DNA of 44,429 nucleotides, from positions 1 to 44,429 of the forward strand of contig JAFRFG010000002.1 of the NCBI GenBank assembly GCA_017434455.1. Direction: 5' to 3'. Origin of the DNA: Thermoguttaceae bacterium (GTDB lineage Bacteria > Planctomycetota > Planctomycetia > Pirellulales > Thermoguttaceae). Under the pieces are notes generated by a model. It was not told the origin of the DNA. It saw only the letters and a program-made list of their open reading frames with translations, and ran no database searches. A program made the translations under genes and the position numbers. Each line of letters begins with the position of its first letter. Position 1 is the first letter of the stretch. Positions 39,213 to 44,429 of the stretch are shown here, piece by piece.

Positions 39213-40586
39213 ATGAGTCAAAACAGATCTGAACAGCCCCTTCATCTCCTGAGGATCGATACTCAAAGCGACTCGGTCACGCAGCAGATCGACCAGCTGC
39301 GAAAAAAGCTAAGCCCCAACGGCAATATTGTCAGCCAGCGGGGACGGGCTTTGACCGTCAGCGTCTTTGGCGAGGCGATTCCCCCGGTGGAGGTGGTCAA
39401 GCGCATCTGCCAAGATATCGCCCAAAACGGAATCAGCGCCCTGCTGCGGTACTGTCGTCTGCTCGACGGCGCCGATCTGACCGCCGAGACCATCCGCGTC
39501 CCGGCCGAAGAACTCGAAAAGGCCTGGAAAGAAGCGTCGCCGGAGTATCTGCGGTCGATCCGCCAAATCAAAGAGAACATCACCGACTTCCAGAAGGCGA
39601 TTCTCCACAAAGACGTCCGCGTCGAGCGCCCGGGGGGCTACCTGGTCGAACGGTATCTCCCGCTGCGCCGTGTCGGCGTCTGTGTCCCCGGCGGCGCGGC
39701 GGCCTACCCCTCCTCGCTTCTGATGACGGCGGTTCCCGCCCAGGTGGCGGGGGTCAAACAGATCGCCGTGATGGCTCCCCCGACGGCGTTCGGTTCGTAC
39801 AACGCCGACCTTTTAGCCGCCTGCTATGAGATCGGCGTCACCGAGGTCTATCGTATGGGGGGCGCGCAGGGGGTCGCCGCCTTGGCCTATGGGGTCGAGG
39901 GGATAGAGCAAGTCGATAAGATCGTCGGGCCGGGGAATCTCTTTGTGGCACTGGCCAAACGGGAAGTTTACGGCACGGTCGATATCGACTCGATCGCCGG
40001 CCCCAGCGAGGTCGTCGTCATTGTCGATGAAAGCACGCGCGCCGACTGGACCGCCGCCGACTTAATGGCACAGTCCGAGCATTCTCCCGGTTCCAGTATC
40101 CTCATCGGCTGGGACAAGGCGGTTCTCGATCGCGCGGTCGAGGCGATCGAAAAGGCGCTGTGCACGATCGAACGAGGAGATTTGACCCGTCAGGCCCTGG
40201 AATCCTTCGGCGCGGCGATCCTGACCAAAGACCAGGACGAGGCGTGCCGGATCACCAACTTAATCGCCCCGGAACACCTGCATATCGCCACGAGCAACGC
40301 CGAGGCCCTGGCCGAAAAGATTCCGTGCGCCGGAGCTATTTTCCTCGGGAACAGCTGCCCGGTCGCGGTCGGCGATTACGCCGCCGGGCCGTCGCATGTC
40401 CTCCCCACCGGGGGGACCGCCCGGTTCGCCTCGGGGCTGACGACCAACGACTTCCTTCGGGCCAACAGTATCCTTTATTTCGATCCGGCGGGGCTGAAAA
40501 ACCTCGCTCCCGACATCTGCCGGATCGCCACCGTCGAGGGGCTGACCGCCCACCGGCTCAGTGTCACCCTGCGAACCGAGGAGTAA
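39213..40586 (+). CDS. hisD: Histidinol dehydrogenase
   Basis: Protein of 457 residues catalysing the last two steps of histidine synthesis, L-histidinol to L-histidine with two NAD. The ATG at 39213 has AGGA nine bases upstream. Family blocks are PLRRVGVCVPGGAAAYPSSLLMTAVPAQVAGV, EVYRMGGAQGVAALAYG, VDKIVGPGNLFVALAKR, and DSIAGPSEVVVIVDE. The zinc ligands Gln287 and His290 are seen in AQSEHSPGS, and the C-terminal AHRLSV supplies the last conserved His. The conserved GPSHVLPTGGTARFASGL block is intact. It is not in a his operon here: the neighbours are unrelated, so the his genes are probably scattered, as is common in planctomycetes. Confidence 0.96.
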   Translation: MSQNRSEQPLHLLRIDTQSDSVTQQIDQLRKKLSPNGNIVSQRGRALTVSVFGEAIPPVEVVKRICQDIAQNGISALLRYCRLLDGADLTAETIRVPAEELEKAWKEASPEYLRSIRQIKENITDFQKAILHKDVRVERPGGYLVERYLPLRRVGVCVPGGAAAYPSSLLMTAVPAQVAGVKQIAVMAPPTAFGSYNADLLAACYEIGVTEVYRMGGAQGVAALAYGVEGIEQVDKIVGPGNLFVALAKREVYGTVDIDSIAGPSEVVVIVDESTRADWTAADLMAQSEHSPGSSILIGWDKAVLDRAVEAIEKALCTIERGDLTRQALESFGAAILTKDQDEACRITNLIAPEHLHIATSNAEALAEKIPCAGAIFLGNSCPVAVGDYAAGPSHVLPTGGTARFASGLTTNDFLRANSILYFDPAGLKNLAPDICRIATVEGLTAHRLSVTLRTEE

Positions 40587-40624
40587 GTGACGATCAGGTC
40601 ATAATCACAAACACCATCGTTCGC

Positions 40625-40655
40625 GCCGCGGGTCTTTAACCGGCGGCTTTTTTTT
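40625..40655 (+). terminator. hisD intrinsic terminator
   Basis: Stem GCCGCGGGT (40625-40633) with ACCGGCGGC (40639-40647), one mismatch, followed by a run of eight T. Confidence 0.85.
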
Positions 40656-40723
40656 CGCGGTCCCGGCGAACCCACAGGTTCCGTCGGAAAAAGCCAGGGA
40701 CAAAACCATAAAAGGAACCTGAT

Positions 40724-40760
40724 AAAAAAAGGAACCCGGCTCCTAAAAACCGGGTTCCTT
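40724..40760 (-). terminator. Terminator of the YTV-repeat protein gene
   Basis: AGGAACCCGG (40730-40739) pairs with CCGGGTTCCT (40750-40759) around a 10-base loop. The A-run at 40724-40730 becomes a T-run on the minus strand, directly downstream of the gene ending at 40826. Confidence 0.85.
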
Positions 40761-40825
40761 CTTTTGTCTTCACGGGAGAGGATCGGGATGAAAACCGATC
40801 CCCTGCCTTACCTCAGCAAAACCGA

Positions 40826-42526
40826 TCAGTTGGCTTCCTCAGCGTGAACGGCCGGAGCGGCTTCCTCGGCGGGAGCGGCCTCTTCAGCAGGGGCGGCTTC
40901 CTCGGCGGGAGCGGCTTCCTCAGCAGCGGGGAGGGGTTCCTCGACGGGAGCGGCATCCTCAGCTTCAGCGGTGCAGCCGGCTTCCGCGGCAGCGGGAGCA
41001 TCACAGCAAGGGGCGAAGATACCCAGGCAGCAAGCCGGGCGGGGGACGGTGCAGGTGCGGACCTCGTCAACGAAGGAGATCTCCTTGACGGTCTTGGTGC
41101 GGGTCTCGGGGACCATCTCACAGACCTTCACGGTCTTGGTGCGGGTCTCGGGGACCATCTCGCAGACCTTCACGGTCTTGGTCCGGGTTTCCGGGACCAT
41201 CTTGCAGGTCTTCACGGTCTTGGTGCGAGTTTCCGGGACCATCTTGCAGGTCTTCACGGTCTTGGTGCGGGTTTCCTCAACCATCTCGCAGGTCTTCACG
41301 GTCTTGGTGCGGGTTTCCTCGACCATCTCGCAGGTCTTCACGGTCTTGGTGCGAGTTTCCGGAACCATCTTGCAGGTCTTCACGGTCTTGGTGCGGGTTT
41401 CCGGGACCATCTCGCAGGTCTTCACGGTCTTGGTGCGGGTTTCCGGGACCATCTTGCAGGTCTTCACGGTCTTGGTGCGAGTTTCCTCAACCATCTCGCA
41501 GACCTTCACGGTCTTGGTCCGGGTTTCCGGAACCATGACGGTGACGTCGTAGGTGTAGCTCTCGTCGCGGGGCTCGCAGGTCCAGCGGCTGACTTCCTTC
41601 TGGACGGTCTCGATCTTCGGAACCCACTTGCGGACGGTCTTGGTGGCCGCAGCGTCACAGGTGCTTTCGGCAGCGGGAGCACAGGCAGGAGCGCAAGCGG
41701 CGGGAGCACAGGCCGGAGCGCTGTCGGCGGCGGCACAGCCACAGCCACAGTCACAACCACAGGCGCAGTCACAACCACAGGCGCAACCGCAGCCACAGCC
41801 GCAGGCGCAGCCGCGAAGCCGGCAGCACAGACGCGGGAAGCACGGACGCGGGCAAGCCGCGGCGCAGCACGGAACTTCAACCTCTTCCCAGGAACCGTTA
41901 TCGACGGTGACGTCAACAACATCCTTCACCTCGACGCGATCAAAGACGCGGCGGGTACCCTCACGCTGCTGAACCTGCGGAACGCAAACGGTGTACTCCA
42001 CTTCCTTCTCGCTGTACTGAGGAACACAGACGGTGTACTCCACCTCTTTCTCCTCGTACTGCGGGACACAGACGGTGTACTCCACCTCTTTCTCGCCGTA
42101 CTGCGGGACACAGACGGTGTACTCCACTTCCTTCTCGCCGTACTGAGGAACACAGGCGGTGTACTCCACCTCTTTCTCCTCATACTGCGGGACACAGACG
42201 GTGTACTCCACCTCTTTCTCCTCATACTGCGGGACGCAGACGGTGTACTCCACCTCTTTCTCGCTGTACTGCGGGACACAGACGGTGTACTCCACTTCCT
42301 TCTCGCTGTACTGCGGGACGCAGACGGTGTACTCCACCTCTTTGTCCGTGCAGACGGGGACCTTGACCGTGAAGGTCGCTTCCTCGCAGGTCACGGCCGG
42401 AGCGCAGCAAACCGGGGCACAGCTAACCGGAGCACAACAGGCCGGAGCGCAGCCGCAGTCGGCCATGGCAAGGGCGCTAACCGCGAGCATGGCGAGAACG
42501 GCGCAAAAAACACCAAGTCTCTTCAT
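40826..42526 (-). CDS. Secreted Cys-rich YTV-repeat protein, probable cell-envelope component
   Basis: Protein of 566 residues. I start at ATG 42526 because of a GAGGAG site six bases upstream and a proper signal peptide (MKRLGVFCAVLAMLAVSALAMA, mature start DCGC); the frame is open up to 42676 but that is leader. After a Cys/Pro-rich stretch come nine copies of the 14-residue unit CVPQYxEKEVEYTV, then a Cys/Gly cluster (CGCGCGCACGCDC), an Ala/Cys segment, and eleven copies of a second 14-residue unit MVPETRTKTVKTCK, each with one Cys. The C-terminus is an Ala/Glu/Pro tail. The YTV repeat is known from planctomycetes and such proteins are reported from their proteinaceous cell walls. The regular Cys spacing suggests disulfide cross-linking. 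It has its own promoter and terminator. Confidence 0.85.
   Translation of the reverse strand: MKRLGVFCAVLAMLAVSALAMADCGCAPACCAPVSCAPVCCAPAVTCEEATFTVKVPVCTDKEVEYTVCVPQYSEKEVEYTVCVPQYSEKEVEYTVCVPQYEEKEVEYTVCVPQYEEKEVEYTACVPQYGEKEVEYTVCVPQYGEKEVEYTVCVPQYEEKEVEYTVCVPQYSEKEVEYTVCVPQVQQREGTRRVFDRVEVKDVVDVTVDNGSWEEVEVPCCAAACPRPCFPRLCCRLRGCACGCGCGCACGCDCACGCDCGCGCAAADSAPACAPAACAPACAPAAESTCDAAATKTVRKWVPKIETVQKEVSRWTCEPRDESYTYDVTVMVPETRTKTVKVCEMVEETRTKTVKTCKMVPETRTKTVKTCEMVPETRTKTVKTCKMVPETRTKTVKTCEMVEETRTKTVKTCEMVEETRTKTVKTCKMVPETRTKTVKTCKMVPETRTKTVKVCEMVPETRTKTVKVCEMVPETRTKTVKEISFVDEVRTCTVPRPACCLGIFAPCCDAPAAAEAGCTAEAEDAAPVEEPLPAAEEAAPAEEAAPAEEAAPAEEAAPAVHAEEAN
41086..41537 (-). repeat. Eleven 42-base repeats encoding MVPETRTKTVKTCK
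   Basis: Near-identical 42-base units in tandem within the YTV gene. Two positions alternate (Pro/Glu after Val, and Lys/Glu at the end). The high DNA-level identity indicates recent expansion or gene conversion. Boundaries are approximate. Confidence 0.85.
41961..42357 (-). repeat. Nine 42-base repeats encoding CVPQYxEKEVEYTV
   Basis: Tandem units with only the residue after Tyr varying between Ser, Glu and Gly, plus one Ala for Val. The unit length is the same 42 bases as the other array in this gene. Boundaries are approximate. Confidence 0.85.
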
Positions 42527-42687
42527 AAAAAACTCCTCATGGAATTGTGGGACGGGTCGCCCAGCATCCGGGAAACAGCCCAAAAACAGGATGCCGAAGA
42601 CCAACCAAACTTTGTTAACGACTCTGCCGGCAATGTTAATTTGAGCAGATTGCATCGGCGACAGAGGAAATTTCACTTATACCGATA

Positions 42688-42715
42688 ATTATACCTAGGA
42701 AAGCTGTGTTGGCAA
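42688..42715 (-). promoter_or_regulatory. YTV gene promoter (TTGCCA-N16-TATAAT)
   Basis: Minus-strand -35 TTGCCA (42710-42715) and -10 TATAAT (42688-42693). The -35 and following bases, CTTGCCAACACAGCTT, are nearly the same as in the promoter at 43588-43615. Confidence 0.7.
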
Positions 42716-42726
42716 GTCAACACAGC
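42703..42726. promoter_or_regulatory. Inverted repeat GCTGTGTT-N8-AACACAGC over the YTV -35 box
   Basis: A perfect 8-base inverted repeat (42703-42710 and 42719-42726) centred on the -35 element, a good candidate operator. It has no known match that I can name. Confidence 0.6.
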
Positions 42727-42910
42727 AAAAAAATTTAAATCTTCTCTGTATCAAGGGGGGAGGGAACAGGAGCCAAACCGCAAACGGTGAGCGTTTCCGA
42801 AGGTCATTCGATCCGATCCGGCCGGGATTAAAAACTTTTCGAGTGCCGTTTCTATCGATCCGCAGAACACTCATCCCCCCTCTTTCACCTTTGGGCAAGT
42901 GCCCGGGCGA

Positions 42911-42957
42911 AACAAAAGAAGACGGGAAGCTCCCCGACTGAAGAGCATTCCCGTCTT
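42911..42957 (-). terminator. Terminator of the Cys/Pro-rich protein gene
   Basis: AAGACGGGAA pairs with TTCCCGTCTT around an about 18-base loop; on the minus strand it is followed by a T-rich stretch (TCTTCTTTTGTTTC). It lies about 90 bases past the stop at 43048. Confidence 0.75.
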
Positions 42958-43047
42958 GTGGACTTTGTTCATCAAAAGTCTGTCGCACAAAGCGATCGAA
43001 ACCAAATCGGCGAATCGCTTTGCCGCCCGGACAAACAGGGCAAAACC

Positions 43048-43476
43048 TTAGCAGCCGCAGCCGTATTCAGGGGCGGGAGCCGGAGCGGGGGGAGGACAAG
43101 CCGGACGGGAGCAGCACGGACGGCAGCACGGACGCGGGCGAGGGCAGCACGGACGGCAGCACGGACGCGGGCGCGGAGGCGGGCAGCACGGACGGCAGCA
43201 CGGGCGCGGACGGGGGCACGGAGGCGGGCAAACCGGACGGCAGCACGGACGCGGCGGGCACGGAGGCGGGCAGGCCGGCGCGCAGCACGGACGCGGCGCG
43301 GGACAAACCGGAGTGCAGCTGCAGGCCGGAGCGACAGGGGCCGGAGCCGGAGCGGCACAATCAACAGCGGCGGCAACCGGAGCGGGTTCTTCAACACCAC
43401 AACCGCAATCGGCCATAGCCACGGCGCTGACGAAAAGCAGCCCGAGAACGGCGAGGACAGCAGAGAGACTCTTCAT
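43048..43476 (-). CDS. Secreted Cys/Pro-rich small protein
   Basis: Protein of 142 residues; ATG 43476 has AAGGAG eight bases upstream. The signal peptide (MKSLSAVLAVLGLLFVSAVAMA) and mature start DCGC are nearly the same as those of the YTV protein next to it. The mature part has about 29 Cys in 120 residues with Pro and Arg, in repeats such as RPCCRPCCPP, and ends PEYGCGC. There is no lipobox (Asp precedes the first Cys), so it is secreted rather than lipidated. It has its own terminator and shares its promoter type with the YTV gene. Such composition suggests a structural, disulfide- or metal-linked envelope protein. No named family is recognised, and low complexity makes database hits unreliable. 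Confidence 0.8.
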   Translation of the reverse strand: MKSLSAVLAVLGLLFVSAVAMADCGCGVEEPAPVAAAVDCAAPAPAPVAPACSCTPVCPAPRPCCAPACPPPCPPRPCCRPVCPPPCPRPRPCCRPCCPPPRPRPCCRPCCPRPRPCCRPCCSRPACPPPAPAPAPEYGCGC

Positions 43477-43587
43477 GGAACAAACTCCTTGTGAATACCT
43501 TCTGTTCTGGCGGTATTTTCACCCGAAGGGATCATCCGCCTTGGTGAAAGAACGGGCTTTGGCAAACCCAGAGCCCTAACTATTATC

Positions 43588-43615
43588 ATTGTATCTGGAT
43601 AAACTGTGTTGACAA
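43588..43615 (-). promoter_or_regulatory. Cys/Pro-rich gene promoter (TTGTCA-N16-TACAAT)
   Basis: Minus-strand -35 TTGTCA (43610-43615) and -10 TACAAT (43588-43593), spacing 16. CTTGTCAACACAGTTT matches the YTV promoter at 14 of 16 bases. Confidence 0.7.
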
Positions 43616-43801
43616 GACTAAACGCGAAAAATAAACCGGTTTTCTTAATTTTTCACAATGGGCAACCTATAGCAGCCGAGGCGGAAACGACAAAGAATTA
43701 GACACACAATACCGACGAATCTTTTTCAAAACTGTTCGGCTCCATTATTTTTGCCGTCAAACCGCTTCTCTTGCGCGATACGCTGCCCCCCAACAAAAAG
43801 C

Positions 43802-43834
43802 GGAGCCCGCTCACGTCGATCGTGACCGGGCTCC
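43802..43834 (-). terminator. Terminator of the Ala/Pro/Glu-rich protein gene
   Basis: GGAGCCCG-C-TCACG pairs with CGTGA-C-CGGGCTCC around TCGAT. On the minus strand it is followed by GCTTTTTGTT. It is 35 bases past the stop at 43869, which supports that minus-strand frame being a real gene. Confidence 0.8.
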
Positions 43835-43868
43835 CGTGGGAGAATAATACCGCTTTACCGCGAATGGA

Positions 43869-44204
43869 TCACTCAGCCGGGGCTTCCTCGGCGGCCGGGG
43901 CGGGCTCAGCCGGGGCTTCCTCGGCGGCCGGAGCGGCTTCAGCCGGAGCTTCCTCAGCGGCCGGAGCGGCTTCAGCCGGGGCTTCCTCGGCGGCCGGGGC
44001 GGCTTCAGCCGGAGCTTCCTCGGCGGCCGGGGCGGCTTCAGCCGGGGCTTCCTCAGCGGCCGGAGCGGCCTCAGCCGGGGCTTCGGCGGCCGGAGCGGCT
44101 TCAGCAGGGGCTTCCTCGGCGGCCGGGGCGGCCTCAGCCGGAGCTTCGGCGGCCGGGGCGGCTTCAGCCGGAGCTTCCTCTACGGCCGGAGCGGCCTCAG
44201 CCGG
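43869..44204 (-). CDS. C-terminal Ala/Pro/Glu-repeat tail of an exported protein, 5' part missing
   Basis: About 111 codons of EEAPAEAAPAA-type repeats (33-base units) ending in TGA at 43869-43871, with a good terminator 35 bases downstream. The same kind of tail ends the YTV protein (EEAAPAEEAAPA), so this is probably the end of another envelope protein of that group. Past about 44204 the frame loses its composition and meets a TAG at 44310-44312 with no ATG, GTG or TTG in between, so no start exists. The gene is therefore broken at about 44,200. See the DUF2135-like entry that replaces it. Confidence 0.65.
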   Translation of the reverse strand, partial: PAEAAPAVEEAPAEAAPAAEAPAEAAPAAEEAPAEAAPAAEAPAEAAPAAEEAPAEAAPAAEEAPAEAAPAAEEAPAEAAPAAEEAPAEAAPAAEEAPAEPAPAAEEAPAE

Positions 44205-44429
44205 GCCGAGGCCCTCGCGCTCCTGCGCGAAGCCGCCTTCGCCGACTTCCCGCGCCGCAGCGCCAGACGCTCCAACGACCTCCAGGTCGCCATCGTCTCG
44301 CTCGAGGAACTAAACGCCCTCGCCGCCTGGTGCCGCGCTGCGGGTGTCAATGCCAGTATCCCGCAGCTCGACCCGGCTTTCAGACGCGACTTGCCCCTCA
44401 AAATACGCATCGTCCTCTCCTGGGACGCC
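44202..44429 (+). CDS. DUF2135/YfaP-like protein fragment, both ends missing
   Basis: Plus-strand frame of 76 codons to the window edge, with protein-like composition only from about 44202: AEALALLREAAFADFPRRS, LQVAIVSLEELNALAAW, and DPAFRRDLPLKIRIVLSWDA. The last motif is the start of the DUF2135 (YfaP) domain, where it normally continues with an Asp-rich TDIDLHV; the upstream helix with EELNAL is typical of the linker in VIT/vWA/DUF2135 proteins. Upstream the frame enters the Ala/Pro/Glu repeat of the opposite strand, giving only a GLSRGFLGGR-type artefact, and there is no plausible start. It is thus an internal fragment joined abruptly to the repeat. Confidence 0.6.

Larger units (their letters stand above)
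42527..43047. other. Intergenic region between the YTV gene and the Cys/Pro-rich gene
   Basis: 521 bases without a credible gene. From left to right it holds the YTV gene leader (about 155 bases), its promoter with an inverted repeat (42688-42726), about 190 bases with nothing recognisable beyond a small AAACG/CGTTT hairpin near 42782, and the terminator of the Cys/Pro-rich gene (42911-42957). Confidence 0.6.
43477..43868. other. Intergenic region between the Cys/Pro-rich gene and the Ala/Pro/Glu-rich tail
   Basis: 392 bases without a credible gene. It holds the Cys/Pro-rich gene leader, its promoter (43588-43615), about 180 AT-rich bases with no visible feature, and the strong hairpin at 43802-43834 that terminates the minus-strand gene ending at 43869. 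Confidence 0.6.

Noticed and set aside
41086..42357. CRISPR array
   Set aside because: The repeats are directly contiguous with no unique spacers and encode a coherent protein.
40844..42688. A 614-codon plus-strand frame antisense to the YTV gene with GLHGLGAGFRDHLA repeats
   Set aside because: It is a by-product of the 42-base repeats (a multiple of three, no stop on either strand). The minus strand has the signal peptide, ribosome site, promoter and terminator.
43771..44313. Plus-strand frame with GASSAAGAA repeats (silk-like)
   Set aside because: The repeat is read correctly on the minus strand as Ala/Pro/Glu, ending in a stop with a terminator, like the YTV protein tail.
1..44429. rRNA, tRNA, transposase, integrase or phage genes
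   Set aside because: Looked for and none seen; the tandem duplications have no flanking insertion-sequence ends that I could find.

Overview
This is a GC-rich (about 60%) bacterial chromosome fragment that I assign to the Planctomycetes. The evidence is a YTV-type 14-residue-repeat, cysteine-rich secreted protein (40826-42526), a protein resembling the Planctomycetes/Verrucomicrobia-restricted family TIGR04138 (4744-5139), a hydrazine-synthase-alpha-like protein with two c-type haem motifs (25118-28675), many Tat or Sec exported proteins, a YidC with an enlarged periplasmic part, and a CysC with a planctomycete-style insertion. No rRNA, tRNA, CRISPR array, transposase or phage gene was seen.

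Layout. 1-4587 (minus): the start of a Tat-exported FAD oxidoreductase and three tandem paralogous Tat-exported metallo-beta-lactamase-fold proteins; the first and third paralogues carry near-identical promoters. 4744-6336 (minus): the TIGR04138-like protein and a PIN/TRAM (YacL-like) membrane protein. 6650-9604 (plus): gyrA, with a TTG start fixed by a strong Shine-Dalgarno site, repeated TATAGCGC elements next to its promoter, and unusual residues at the quinolone-contact positions. A bidirectional terminator separates it from serA (9729-11351, minus), followed by glycogen phosphorylase (11497-13674, minus). 14036-15058 (plus): an aldo/keto reductase. 15170-22900 (plus): five tandem paralogues of a secreted glycosidase-like TIM-barrel protein, four of them preceded by the same short leader. 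22939-24867 (minus): an SH3-domain exported protein. 25118-31376 (plus): a probable four-gene unit with a clear promoter and terminator (HZS-alpha-like cytochrome, YbaK-like deacylase, purple-acid-phosphatase-like enzyme, NIPSNAP protein). 31457-35087 (minus): yidC and a metallophosphoesterase. 35304-36937 (plus): tsaB and cysC. 36996-39074 (minus): a zinc-ribbon/one-TM protein. 39213-40586 (plus): hisD. 40826-44204 (minus): three exported low-complexity proteins, probably cell-envelope components.

Most notable: (i) the YTV protein gene and the neighbouring Cys/Pro-rich protein gene share a near-identical promoter core (CTTGYCAACACAGYTT ahead of a -10 box), which suggests a co-regulated disulfide-rich envelope regulon; (ii) at about 44,200 the Ala/Pro/Glu-rich tail of a minus-strand gene changes abruptly into a plus-strand DUF2135-like coding sequence, both lacking their 5' halves, which points to a misassembly or a real breakpoint; (iii) two separate families have been locally amplified (3x MBL, 5x glycosidase-like).

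Limits: all family assignments are from reading motifs and remembered family features, with no database search. Identity levels between paralogues are by eye.
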